From Stomorhina lunata (taxonomy: Eukaryota > Arthropoda > Insecta > Diptera > Rhiniidae), in NCBI GenBank assembly GCA_933228675.1, contig OW121743.1, positions 18,222,584 to 18,286,583 on the forward strand: a DNA stretch of 64,000 bases, given 5' to 3'. Position numbers and translations under genes: made by a program. This document shows positions 47,255 through 59,040 of the stretch, piece by piece. The notes under the pieces are model-generated. The model did no database searches, was not told the origin of the DNA, and was given only the letters and a program-made list of their open reading frames with translations. Every line of letters begins with the position of its first letter. Position 1 is the first letter of the stretch.

Positions 47255-48265
47255 TTTTAATATGAAAGCTATAGTCAAATATAGACTGATTCCTATAAAA
47301 TATAAATATACTGACCAATAGTTGCATAAAACTTCTCTATTCTAAATTTAGTATTCAATTTATCAGCATTAATGTGACTCCCGGGGCGGGGTTATATGGG
47401 AGCTCTAACTAAATGTGAACCGATTTTTCCATTTTCAATACAAAACTTTCTCAAGATATTGAAAATACTTTTGTAAAATTTTGTCCCTCTAGCTCTTTTC
47501 GTTAAGGAGCTATCGCGGTTTTATCTGATGAACAGACGGACATAAATCCCCCTTTTCTTTTTGTATTTTTGTGTTTCCGTAAGTTTTTTATATGGGAGTT
47601 ATGGGCAAATGGTGACCGATTGCAGCAAAATTTTGCACACTGGGTGACATACCTTTGACATACATTTTGATGCAATTTGTATACCTAGTACTTATGTAAA
47701 ACATATAGAAGTTTTACATAAGCACTGGGTAGGTGTTATAATTTGTCATTTATTAGCAAATAAGCGATTAGCCTAGACCAGGGTTTACGGGAGCTATGGT
47801 CAAATGTGAACCGATTTTGCCCAATTTCAATACTTAAATTTTCCCAGAAATGAAAAATATTTTGCGAAGTTTCAGTGACCTAGCTCCTTTTTTTTTAGGC
47901 GTTATCATGCTTTCAACAGACAGACGGATATCACTTAAGGTAGAAGGCCAATACACGCGGCATGCGGCTGCGGGCGGTCGTAGTATTGCCAGTACATAAA
48001 ATGTGCGTTTGTTTACAAAAATATTCATATAAAAAATATTTAAGTAGGATATAATTAAATCTGGCAGCGCTGAAAAAATCTGCCGCGCGGAAAAGTAGAA
48101 CAAAATTCTACTTTTTTTCATTGCCGCTTCAAATTTGACAAATCAAAAAACAGCTGATTGCCGCGTGTATTGGACTTCTACCTTTAATTGTCTTAGAATT
48201 TCATAAGGATTCAGAATATATACCTCTTTTGGTTTTTGAGCCAATATTAAGGAAATTACAAACGA
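47255..48265 (+). repeat. Dispersed repeat R2, copies 2-3, hosting a MITE
   Basis: GGGAGCTATGG..AAATG.GAACCGATTTT, TTATTAGCAAATAAGCGATTAGCC and CAGACAGACGGATATCAC lead up to a MITE insertion at 47938; TGTCTTAGAATTTCATAAGG and ACAAACGAAATGACAATCTC continue after it. It corresponds to 9868-10250. Confidence 0.75.
47938..48183. mobile_element. 246-bp MITE, PIF/Harbinger-like, TTA target duplication
   Basis: The termini AGGTAGAAG, then CCAATACACGCGGCA, are inverted repeats (left 47938-47962, right ending CTTCTACCT at 48183). It is flanked by TTA at 47935-47937 and 48184-48186. It splits the R2 repeat exactly: joining the flanks with one TTA restores the order seen in other R2 copies (CGGACAT..CT.AAT.GTCTTAGAATT). 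A 3-bp TTA duplication is typical of PIF/Harbinger elements; that assignment is inference. Confidence 0.85.
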
Positions 48266-48279
48266 AATGACAATCTCAA

Positions 48280-48590
48280 TCTAAAGTGGGCGTGACCCTT
48301 CCCATATAAGTCAAATATTAAAAATATTCAATAAGGATGACCCTGCGAATCGATTTATCTGAAATTTTCACAGGATGGTAAAAAGGTGGTTAAAAAAGGC
48401 TTGGTTTTTTTTTTGAAATCTCGAATGGGCGTGACCCCTCCCATGTAACTCATATATTAAAAATGACAAATATAGATGACCATGAGGCCCAATTTTTCTG
48501 AAAAAATAGTAAAATAGGCCAGGTTCTTTTAAATCTCAAGTGGGCGTGACCCTTCCCATATAAGTCAAATATAAAAATTACAAATATGAA
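48280..48590 (+). repeat. ~125-bp degenerate tandem repeat (3 units)
   Basis: GTGGGCGTGACCCTTCCCAT plus ATAAGTCAAATAT recurs near 48287, 48424 and 48541. Non-coding. Confidence 0.75.
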
Positions 48591-48599
48591 TGATAAGAT

Positions 48600-48870
48600 C
48601 AAAACGATTTAAGAGAATTAATTTGAAGATTCTTAATAATTGTTTGGCAATTGCTTCACGATTAATTGACGATTTTATGACGGTAGTTTGATAATTACTT
48701 GACGACTGTTTAATGGTTGACTGATAATAGACTGACGACTGTTCAATAATTTTTAATGATTATCGATAATTCTTTCACGATTGACTGACGATAAATTGAT
48801 GGTTATTTGATTACAATTTGACGATTGTTTTATGATTGCTTGACGATTGTTCGACAATCTATAAATAAAT
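48600..48870. repeat. GATTGTTTGACGATT-type degenerate minisatellite
   Basis: Short irregular repeats of TTGACGATT, TGACTGATAAT and GACGACTGTT. No gene. Confidence 0.6.
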
Positions 48871-49935
48871 TTTAAAGAAATGGTTAACACAGCAATAAGT
48901 AAAAATCTTTAACTATCAATCCGGGCAACGTAGGGTACAACATCTTATTATCAACATCTCATTTGCTTCACAAATGATTCTGAAATATCTTACATTGGCC
49001 CCAGATAATAATGCATTTTAAAGAAAATAATTTCAATCTTTGATATTCTATAGATATGACATGGATAAAAATATCACAATGAAATTCTGTGAAGCTATAG
49101 ATGAATAAAATCTAAAATTAATAGACTAAAAAATATGATTGAATGACTGAAAAAATCCAAAATTCCCAAACCGGAAGAAACGTTTTTTGCAAAAATGGCA
49201 ACACTGACACTATTTGCAATGAGTTTCAAAAAAACATTTCCAATCAATAACAAATGTGTCAGAAAATATGAATATTATAATTTTTCCTTAACTGCCTTTC
49301 GAAATTTGTTTATTTAAACTAAATTGCCCTTTTTTGGAGATAACATGTACGAGGACCAAAAGTCCAGTTGACCAGAAATTTGTTTTGTACGCATTTTCAT
49401 TATATTTTCTTTTAAAAATTCTAAAAAGCTTGTTATGTTTTTTAAGAATAAACTTATTTATAAGTAAAAAATATACTCGTCTTTAAGGGGAAAATGCGAT
49501 ATTTTTTTATGTTTCAACTTTAAATATTTTTAACTTTTAAACGAAAGAAAGATATATGACTTACACAAAAATTACACAGAATTTTATAGAAATTTGAAGT
49601 ATATTTTTATAAATTTTAGGGCCTTAGATGCGCCCTGCGGATTTAAAAAGATCAAAAGTCAACCCAAACATTTTTTTTACCCAAATATCTCGAACGCCAA
49701 AGAAGATACCATGTAAATCTTCTCAAGGACAACTTAATTTTACAAAATAATGAAAAACAGCCGCAACTTTGAGCCTGCCGACTTGTTCCTCTGATCCTTA
49801 CTCCTGGCATTTTAATAATATTACCACAATAAACTTCTATTTATAACATTTGTTCGTTTTTTTTTTTGTATTCCTTAAAATATGTTTGTTGGGTTGTTTC
49901 GTTATTTTTTCTGTTCTTATAATTTTTGTTATTGT
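48871..49935. other. Intergenic, no gene
   Basis: AT-rich with no supported feature. GGCAACACTGACACTATTTG near 49197 resembles sequence at the outer ends of the satellite element below. Confidence 0.55.
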
Positions 49936-50025
49936 ATATCGTCACCTGAAATGCAAATGGGCGTAACTAACACAAAAATTACATATAATTTTTTGATTGA
50001 TTATGACCACGGGTCGGCGCAAAGA

Positions 50026-52985
50026 GAACAGAACAAAAAATAGTCTGCAGAGTTTCCGTTTTTTTAATACTTTTAACTAAAATAGGTACTTTTTTAAAAT
50101 AAAAAAGTTTTCTTTTTCTTTTTTTTCTTTTTTTTGATAAAACAATTTTCTATCGAAAAATTTTTGATAAAAATTTTCTATAGAAAAATGTTTGATAAAA
50201 AAATTTTCTATGGAAAAACTTTTTATCAAAAATTTTTCTATAGAAAACTTTTTTATCAAAAATTTTTCTATAGAAAATTTTTTATCAAAAGTTTTTCCAT
50301 AGAAAATTTTTTTATCAAACATTTTTCTATAGAAAACTTTTTTATCAAAAATTTTTCTATAGAAAATTTTTTATCAAAAGTTTTTCTATAAAAAATTTTT
50401 TTATCAAAATTTTTTCTATAGAAATTTTTTTTATCAAAAATTCTTTTATAGAAAATTTTCTTATCAAAAATTTTTCTATAGAAAATTTTTTGATCAAAAT
50501 TTTTCTATAGAAAATTTTTATCAAAAATTTTTCGATAGAAAATTGTTTTATCAAAAATTTTTCTACGGAAATTTTTTTATCAAAAATTTTTCTGTAGAAA
50601 GTTTTTAATTTTTTTATCAAAAATATTTCCATACAAAATTTTTTTATCAAATCAATTTTTTTTATCAAAAATTTTTCTATAGAAAATTGTTTTATCAAAA
50701 ATTTTTCTATAGAAAATTGTTTTATCAAAAATGTTTCTATAGAAAATTTTCTTATCCAAAATTTTTCTATAGAAAACTTTTTTAACAAACATTTTTCAAT
50801 AGAAAATTTTTTGATCAAAAATTTTTCTGTAGAAAATTTTTAATTTTTTTATAAAAAATATTTCTATACAAAATTTTTTTATCAGTAATTTTTCTATGCA
50901 AAAATTTTTTATCAATAATTTTTTTATAAAAAAAATTTTTTATCAAAAATTTTTCTATAGAAATTTTTTTTTATCAAAACTTATTCTATAGACAAATTTT
51001 TTTATCAAAAATTTTTCTATAGAAAATTTTTTGATCAAAAATTTTTCTGTAGAAAAATTTTTTTATTCTATAGAAAATTTTTTATCAAAAATTTTTGTAT
51101 AGAAAATACTTTTTTCAAACATTTTTCTATAGAAAATTTTTTTATCAAAAATTTTTCTATAGAAAATTGTTTTATCAAAATTTTGTATAGAAAATTGTTT
51201 TATCAAATATTTTTCTATAGAAAATTTTCTTATTAATTTTTCTATTAAAAAATTTTTTGATCAAAAATTTTTCTGTAGAAAATTTTTAATTTTTTTATCA
51301 AAAATATTTCTATACAAAATTTTTTATCAGTAATTTTTTTATAGAAAAATGTTTTTATCAAAAATTTCTCTATAGAATAATTTTTTTATCACAAATTTTT
51401 CTATAGAATAGTTTTTTTTATCACAAATTTTTCTATAGAAAAATTTTTTTATCACAAATTTTTCTATAGAAAAATTTTTTTATCACAAATTTTTCTATAG
51501 AAAAATTTTTTTATCACAAATTTTTCTATAGAAAAATTTTTTATCACAAATTTTTTTATCAAAAATTTTTCTATAAAAAAATTTTAATTTTTTTATCAAA
51601 AATATTTCTATACAAAATTTTTTTATCAGCAATTTTTCTATAGAAAAATTTTTTTATCAAAAATTTTTGTATAGAAAATATTTTTTTCAAACATTTTTTT
51701 ATCAAAAATTTTTCTATAGAAAAATTTTTTTATCAAAAATTTTTTTGTCACAAATTTTTCTATAGAAAAATGTTTTTATCAAAAATTTCTCTATAAAAAA
51801 ATTTTTTTATCACAAATTTTTCTATAGAAAAATTTTTTTATCACAAATTTTTCTATAGAAAAATTTTTTTATCACAAATTTTTCTATAGAAAAATTTTTT
51901 TATCAAAAAATTTTCTATAGAAAAATTTTTTTATCAAAAAATTTTCTATAGAAAAATTTATTTATCAAAAATTTTTCTATAGAAAAATTTTGTTATCAAA
52001 AATTTTATTTTAAAAAAAATTTTTTTATCAAAATTTTCCATTGAAAAATTTTTTTATTTTTTTATCACAAATTTTTCTATAAAAACTTTTTAATTTTTTT
52101 ATCAAAAATATTTTTATACAAAATTTTTTCTTTAGAAAATTGCTTTATCAAAATTTTTTCTACGGAAATTATTTTATCAAAAATGTTTCTACAGAAAATT
52201 TTCTTATCAAAAATTTTTTTATAGAAAACTTTTTTAACAAAAATTTTTCTATAGAAAATTTTTTGATGAAAAATTTTTCTGCAGAAAATTTTTAATTTTT
52301 TTATCTAAAATATTTCTATACAAAATTTTTTTATCAGTAATTTTTCTATAGAAAAATTTTTTTATCAAAAATTTGTATAGAAATATTTTTGATAAAAAAA
52401 TTAAAAATTTTTTATAGAAAAATTTGTGATAAAAAAATGTTTCTATAGAAAAATTTTTGATAAAAAAATGTTTCTATAGAAAAATTTGTGATAAAAAAAT
52501 TTTTCAATAGAAAATTTTTGATACAAAAATTTTTTATAAAATAAAATTTTTGATAACAAAATTTTTCTATAGAAAAATTTTTGATAAAAAAATTTTTCTA
52601 TAGAAAATTTTTTGATAAAAAAATTTTTCTATAGAAAAATTTGTGATAAAAAAATTTTTCTATAGACAAATTTGTGATAAAAAAATTTTTCTATAGAAAA
52701 ATTTGTGATAAAAAAAATTTTTTATAGAGAAATTTTTGATAAAAACATTTTTCTATAAAAAAATTACTGATAAAAATTTTTCTACAGAAAATATATTTGT
52801 ATTAATCATTTTTCAATGAAAACATTTTGGGATCGAAAATATCTAAAAAAAAATATAAAAATCTAAAATTTTTTAATATTAGAATTTTGTTGTTTTGAAA
52901 TATATACATATACAAAAATATTCCCAATATTTACAAAAATAATAGTGTCGTGGCAACAATGTTCGATATTATATTTCTTTGTTCT
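50026..52985. mobile_element. Fold-back-like element built from the TTTTTCTATAGAAAA satellite
   Basis: The unit (about 29-31 bp, TTTTTCTATAGAAAATTTTT plus TATCAAAA) is degenerate. Orientation changes: GATAAAA units at 50134-50215, TATCAAAA units at about 50222-52378, then GATAAAA units at 52385-52790. Outside the array, CAAAGAGAACAGAACAAAAA at 50020-50040 resembles the inverted sequence near 52945-52990 (GAGAGAACAAAGAAATAT on minus, followed by GTTGCCACGACAC). This inverted layout resembles Foldback elements of flies, but the ends are decayed and no target duplication is visible. Confidence 0.6.
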
Positions 52986-53394
52986 CTCGATCCATGTATC
53001 TTGTTGCTATAAATTGGATTTTGATTTGTTTCTTTCCTATTTTGTTATTGTCTTTTCCCTAACCAAGCGGCACCCACCAAATCTGTAAACATCTAAATTC
53101 CAACTAAATGATTTAAATACTAATTTTCACGAATTTTATTAATGATCGTGGTATTTGCGAAGATTAAAAAAATCATCGGCTTCTGGTGGTATGGGCTGCC
53201 TACTCCTGATTATGATACAGCAACCCAAAATACATCTAGCTATACTATTTTTAATGCGTACTGTCAAAAACAGCGATTTTATTCACCAAAAACCAGAGAT
53301 TTTAAATGTTGCTCAAAATTTGTATTGTAGTTAAGCCCTTTTGTTTTTTCGCAATTGCTCAAAAACTAAACGTTTTTTTACAATTTTAGTTTCA
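52986..53394. other. Intergenic, no supported gene
   Basis: Contains a 62-codon frame (53142-53330) with no signature. Nothing else seen. Confidence 0.55.
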
Positions 53395-53557
53395 GGGCTG
53401 TTCATATATTACGTAACGCTATTTTCACTGTTTTTTAACCCCCTCCCCCGCTGTGTAATACAGTTTAATCGATATACACATACAAAATTCCTCCACCGTA
53501 ACAAAAGTCATAACCCCCTCCCCACCCTAAGAGCGTTACGTAATATGTGAACGGCCC
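53395..53557. mobile_element. 163-bp MITE with ATTACGTAACGC inverted termini
   Basis: The left end GGGCTGTTCATATATTACGT, continuing AACGCT, and the right end AGCGTTACGTAATATGTGAA, continuing CGGCCC, are inverted repeats of about 28 bp with few mismatches. A C-rich/AT-rich centre is non-coding. Short elements with ..GTTCA.ATATTACGTAACGC.. termini are widespread in insect genomes (general knowledge). It sits exactly against the head of the S2 array. Confidence 0.85.
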
Positions 53558-54290
53558 ACAGTGAGATTTCTTCATACATCTAACTGCAAAAAATAGAAGG
53601 AGTTATCGTACAACGATGAAATTTGGCACACTTATTTAGTTTTATATAGATAAGAAAAATTCAAAAAAACTTTGAAATCCGACGACTCCTTGAGGTACCT
53701 CCCTTGGACCCCCATTTTTTTACTTATTTTTCTCCTCAATGTATAACCCGCAATTTTCAACAGAATTTCATGAAAATCGGCATAACTCTATTATTTGACC
53801 AAGAAAAGAGCTCCACTAGTTTTGGTTGAAATCCGACGACTCCTTAAGGTACCGCCCTTGGACCCCCATTTTTTCACTTATTTTTCTTCTCAATGTATAA
53901 ACCCCAATTTTCAATAGAATTCGATAAAATTTGGCATACATCTATTTTTTGATACAGAAAAAAGCCTTACTAATTTTGGTTGAAATCCGACGACTTTTTG
54001 AGGTACCTCCCTTGGACCCCCATTTTTTTACTTATTTTTCTTCTCAATGTATAAACCCCAATTTTCAATAGAATTTGATAAAATTTGGCACATTTCTATT
54101 TTTTTATCCTAAAAAAAGCCCTACTAATTTTGGTTGAAATCCGACGACTCCTTGAGGTACCTCCCTTGGACCCCCATTTTTTCACATTTCAATGTATAAC
54201 CCACAATTTGATAAAATTCGGCACACTTTTATTTTCTGATCTAAAAAAGAGTTCTACGAATTTCGGTTGAAATCCGGTTAAAGCCAATAT
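53556..54290 (+). repeat. Complex ~157-bp tandem repeat S2, array 2 (about 5 units)
   Basis: It begins with the same head as the 35-kb array (CACAGTGAGATTTCTTCATA, CATCTAACTGCAAA) and has units with GGTACCTCCCTTGGACCCCC, ATTTTTTCACTTATTTTTCT and GATAAAATTTGGCACA about every 157 bp (53708, 53867, 54018, 54172). Units are closer to each other than to array 1, showing local homogenisation. Confidence 0.9.
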
Positions 54291-54299
54291 TTAAATATT

Positions 54300-54575
54300 T
54301 TATTCATTAATTATCATTTCCTTAACTACATCATCCAATTCCGAAACATTTTTATAAGGTTGTCGTCTTAAATTACTTTTATATATGGATCAGAAGACTC
54401 AAGTAAACGATGAAAAACATCGGTATTTGTTGCAGTTCTACTGCACTTTCTAGAAAACATTAATCTGTAATTCCTATAATCTTTGTTTCGAGCTTCTTCT
54501 GCTTCCTCGGAGAGCATACCAATTGGGAGTACTGCTGCATCTATTATGTCCTTTCCATGTATAAGAATTTTAATT
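54300..54575 (-). pseudogene. C-terminal fragment of a transposon-associated protein
   Basis: An open minus-strand frame of about 90 codons without its own ATG reads ILIHGKDIIDAAVLPIGMLS, then EEAEEARNKDYRNYR, RKCSRTATNTDVFHRLL and SSDPYIKS, ending at TAA (54302-54300). I recall the pattern LPIG.LSEEA.EARNKD.R..R...(K)CSR....D.....L.SSDP from repetitive uncharacterised arthropod proteins, probably transposon-encoded; I cannot name the family. It begins abruptly and is directly flanked by the S2 repeat, so it is a truncated copy. No frameshift lies within the fragment. Confidence 0.65.
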
Positions 54576-56565
54576 TTTAAGAATTTTTTTGTTTTTTTTT
54601 TTTAATTTCTTATGCACTTTTTCCAAATAGCTGTCAATAAATTATTAATAAATTGTTGTTATAAAAGAGCTAATGTTAGGATTAATAACTGCAATTTGAT
54701 TAAAAACTTAAGCCTGAAGGTATGCAATGGTTTTTTATTATAAGCAATATTCCTGACTTTTTTTTACTAAATTTTGATTTTTTCAAAAGTTTGACAAAAG
54801 TTGCTAAATTTTTTTAGCTAATTCGAAAGAAAAGCCTTTTGTCTTTCATTTCATTATACTAAGAGCACGGAGGTAAACCGAGCCAACTGACTTTTTCTCC
54901 AACGAAAACTGCCAATGCTAAATTTTATAGGACAATCTTGATGCGCTCATATCTCACAAACTATGTATGCAGTAAACTTTTTTTTTCTTTAAAACAAACA
55001 CAAGATCTCAGACTTCAATAAAATTCACACCTACATTTTGCCACTTGAAATATCTTCGATACATAAGCCTTTAAATTTCAATAATTTTACCATAAATTTT
55101 TGTTTCACGATATTTAGCTGACTTCAACCGATTTTTTCTATATATATGTATATATATCTTAGGAAAAAAATATAGATTTTTCATTGCCAGATTCTTCTCT
55201 ATCAAATGGCATTATTAGATTTTTGAAAAGTGATAGTCAAAACAGTTAACAGTTTTCTTTGATGATGCCTTGTTTACCCAATTCTAAAATTTGGATTAAA
55301 TGTTTCGTTTAGTTTAAAAGTTATAACGCTTTTTGCTTCTTCTGTAAAAGAAACTGGAAATGCCGTTACGCCCTTTTGCATTTTAGGTGACGATATGTTC
55401 TTTATATGTTTTTATATTGGTTTTAATTGCTTTATATTTGTTGGTGAATTGTTATTTTCTTATATTTGTAGTTTTGTATTTATTTTATTTTTCTGTGTAC
55501 ATGTTTATTAGTTTTGTTAAATTATTTGTTTTATATTATTGCACTTCTTCGGCTTTTTTCGCGATCACAATCACTTTCCTCTCTAACGATATTGCTTTTA
55601 ATACTTAGTTCGGCTTCGCTGGATCGATAATGGCGGCAGGTAGGGCTCGAACTTAAACAAAAATAAATGTCAGATTTAAAAAAAAAAAAAAACTAAAAAT
55701 AAAAAAAAATAAACATTTTTTTTCAAATGTTATAATTAACCATAATAAATTTGATTAGAATCACCAGTAGGTGAAAGGGTATCATAAGTTTGTCATTGAG
55801 TTTGTATTTTTTTCATTATTTGTCTTAGACCCCATTCAAATTTTGACGTTTGAATCAGAACTTGTATGGAGATATTTTTTTTCAAATTTAGGTACTCATA
55901 TCCTTCAGTTTTTTCCATTTGATTCCAATAATCGAAATATGAAATATTATTGCGATCGGATAACATTAACCCGTGCCGCCATGACGCTAAAGTTCGAGGT
56001 AAAGGTCAATATAAAAGCGATGGAATAAGTTCTTGGATCAAACATATATATTTATTAGCTCATATTCAGCATTTTTTAATCCTTTAGCAAAATTTTATTC
56101 AAATGTATCTAATTATTTTTTATATTAGAAAATGGTACATTATTTCCAAGTCGGTTTCAAAACTCATATTTTAATTTTTGAAAAATTTTCTTTAACAAAT
56201 ATTACAATATAGAAATTGTCTTGTTGGTATTCTTAAATATACAAATGGAAAAATATAATTTAAAAAAATGTTGTCAATTTCTTGAACAGTTTCGCCGTAA
56301 CAGCGTTTTGAACGCGACGATTTTCGTCAAAATGTAATATTTTGTTATTATTTGACAAAATTCTTTTAAAATTTTTTAAAATTTTTTTATAAAGCTATTA
56401 ATAATTACTAGTGCTTAGAATATGAAAAATGTATGCTTGGTTTTTATTTTTCAAACAAGATAAACTTAAGACTTTCTTACTCGGTTCAAAGGTCACAATT
56501 TTAATTTTAATGCTCCATTGTAAAATCACGGAATTTTAATAATTTTGTTGAGAATTTCGGGAAAA
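54576..56565. other. 2-kb AT-rich region, no supported gene
   Basis: Frames at 55387-55608 and 55771-56028 are A/T-biased with no signature. The sequence near 55628-55660 (GGTAGGGCTCGAACTT, B-box-like on minus) may be a tRNA-derived SINE end. An inverted partner of 49.94 kb lies at about 55368-55398. Confidence 0.55.
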
Positions 56566-57079
56566 TGATGAATGGTTTTTACATAAAAGCTATAGTCAAA
56601 TATGGACCGATTCCTATAAAATTTGATATACTGACCAATAGTTGCATAAAACTTCTCTATTCTAAATTTAGTCGTCATAGCTATTTATTACAATTGTATT
56701 AAATTTATCAGCATTAATGTGATTCCCGGCGCAGGGTTATATGGGAGCTCTAACTAAATGTTAGCCGATTTCGCCCGTTTTCAATACACAACTTTCTCAG
56801 GATATCGAAAATAGTTTTGTAAAATTTTTTCCCTCTAGCTCTTTTCGTTGAAGCGTTATCGTACTTTTATCTGATAGACAGACGTACATAACCCCCTTTT
56901 CTTTTTATATTTTTGTTTTCCCGTAAGTTTTTTATATGGGAGCTATGATCAAATGGTGACCGATTGTAATAAAATTGTTCATAGTGGCTGGAGTTCATAT
57001 AAGACTTTCTTGCATTAAATTAACTAGCCATAGCTATTATATTATTCAAATTGTTGCCTATAATATATGAAGCGCAGGT

Positions 57080-57185
57080 ATTTAAAGTATACATGTTCCG
57101 CGGTTTCGTCTTCGCCAGGACACGCTGGACATCTAGGTGAGTTATCAAGTCTAAATCTGTAAAGGTAGCTCCTGTAAACTTCATG
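57080..57185 (-). pseudogene. LINE C-terminal Cys/His motif fragment (first of three)
   Basis: The minus strand reads YRSYLYRFRLDNSPRCPACP then GEDETAEHVYFKYLRF, the C-x2-C-x(n)-H pattern at the end of ORF2 in R1/jockey-type non-LTR retrotransposons. Near-identical copies lie at about 57825-57915 and 58553-58655. No full ORF is present. Confidence 0.75.
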
Positions 57186-57824
57186 GCCCGACAAAAATTG
57201 CGTCAGATTGCAGTTGATATCCTCATGATTTCTGCTAATCCAATTGTTTATAATAGTGTTACGTTTTTCCTTTTAAGGAGTGCTTTTTGTAAACAACCGA
57301 AAACAAAATTAAAACACTTTATGTCGTTTTTACAAAGTTATATTTTTCTTAACTTTAGAGTTAATCACTTAAAAACACTTCACAAAATTGCTTTACAAAT
57401 ATTCTTAGTCTTACTGTTCTCTTATACGCGTCTCAATTAAAACTCTTGGGTTTTGGAATCAGTATTAGTTTTTGCTTTTTCCATTCATTACTGGCCATAG
57501 CTATTACAGTTTATCATTTATTGGCATTTAAGTGTATTTATGGTAAAATTAAGGCTGTTTCCGTAAGTGTTTTAGTTAAGGCTCTTTTAGTAAAGGCGTT
57601 ATCGTGCTTTTATCTGATAGACAGACGGACATAAACCCCCTTTTCTTTTTGTATTTTTGTGTTTCCTTAAGTTTTTTATATGGGAGCTATGATCAAATGG
57701 TGACCGATTGTAATCAAATTTGACATACTGGCTGGAATTCATATAAGACTTTCTTGCGCTAAATTCACTGGCCATAGCTATTATATTATTCAAATTGTTT
57801 CCTATAATATATGAAGCGCCGGTA

Positions 57825-57920
57825 TTTAAAGTATACAGTTTCCGCGGTTTCGTCTTCGCCAGGACACGCTGGACATCTAGGTGAGTTATCAAGTCTAAAT
57901 CTGTAAAGGTAGCCCTACAA
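57825..57920 (-). pseudogene. LINE C-terminal fragment (second copy)
   Basis: The same RCPACPGEDETAE-type block on the minus strand in the second tandem unit; the sequence following the conserved AAGGTAG differs from copies 1 and 3 (a short deletion before ACAAAAATT). Confidence 0.7.
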
Positions 57921-58552
57921 AAATTTGCTTCAGATTGCAGTTGATATCCTCATGATTTCTGCTAATCCAATTGTTTATAATAGTGTTACGTTTTTCCTTT
58001 TAAGGAATTCTTTTTGCAAACAACCGAAAACAAAATTAAAACACTTTATGTCGTTTCTACAAAGTTATATTTTTCTTAACTTTAGAGTTAATCACTTAAA
58101 AACACTTCACAAAATTGCTTTACAAATATTCTTAGTCTTACTGTTCTCTTATACGCGTCTCAATCAAAACTCTTGGGTTTTGGAATCAGTATTAGTTTGG
58201 CTTTTTCCATTCATTACTGGCCATAGCTATTACAGTTTATCATTTATTGGCATTTAAGTGTATTTATGGTAAAATTAAGGCTGTTTCCGTAAGTATTTTA
58301 GTTAAGGCTCTTTTAGTAAAGGCGTTATCGTGCTTTTATCTGATAGACAGACGGACATAAACCCCCTTTTCTTTTTGTATTTTTGTGTTTCCTTAAGTTT
58401 TTTATATGGGAGCTATGATCAAATGGTGACCGATTGTAATCAAATTTGACATACAGGCTGGAATTCATATAAGACTTTCTTGCGCTAAATTCACTGGCCA
58501 TAGCTATTATATTATTCAAATTGTTTCCTATAATATATGAAGCGCCGGTATT

Positions 58553-58660
58553 TAAATTATACATTTTCCGCGGTTTCGTCTTCGCCAGGACACGCTGGAC
58601 ATCTAGGTGAGTTATCAAGTCTAAATCTGTAAAGGTAGCTCCTGTAAACTCCATGGCCCG
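58553..58660 (-). pseudogene. LINE C-terminal fragment (third copy)
   Basis: Third copy of the RCPACPGEDETAE-type block; intact relative to the first copy apart from a few substitutions. Confidence 0.7.
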
Positions 58661-59040
58661 ACAAAAATTGCATCAGATTGTAGTTGATAACCTCATGATT
58701 TCTGCTAATCCAATTGTTTATAATAGTGTTACGTTTTTCCTTTTAAGGAGTGCTTTTTGCAAACAACCGAAAACAAAATTAAAACACTTTATGTCGTTTC
58801 TACAAAGTTATATTTTTCTTAACTTTAGAGTTAATCACTTAAAAACACTTCACAAAATTGCTTTACAAATATTCTTAGTCTTACTGTTCTCTTATACGCG
58901 TCTCAATCAAAACTCTTGGGTTTTGGAATCAGTATTAGTTTTTGCTTTTTCCATTCATTACTGGCCATAGCTATTACAGTTTATCATTTATTGGCATTTA
59001 AGTGTATTTATGGTAAAATTAAGGCTGTTTCCGTAAGTGT

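Larger units (their letters stand above)
56570..59040. repeat. ~735-bp tandem duplication of R2 plus LINE fragments (2-3 copies)
   Basis: The block TTCGCCAGGACACGCTGGAC, followed by ATCTAGGTGAGTTATCAAGT, occurs at about 57112, 57856 and 58582, that is 744 and 726 bp apart. Each unit joins an R2 piece (GGGAGCTATGATCAAATGGTGACCG), the LINE tail on the minus strand, then GAATCAGTATTAGTTTTTGC... also LINE-derived. Copies are nearly identical, so the duplication is recent. Confidence 0.88.

Noticed and set aside
47834..48121. 95-codon minus-strand frame
   Set aside because: It spans the boundary of a MITE inserted in a dispersed repeat.
50077..50818. Open frames with repeated KFSIEKFLIK on both strands
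   Set aside because: Translations of the ~30-bp degenerate satellite.
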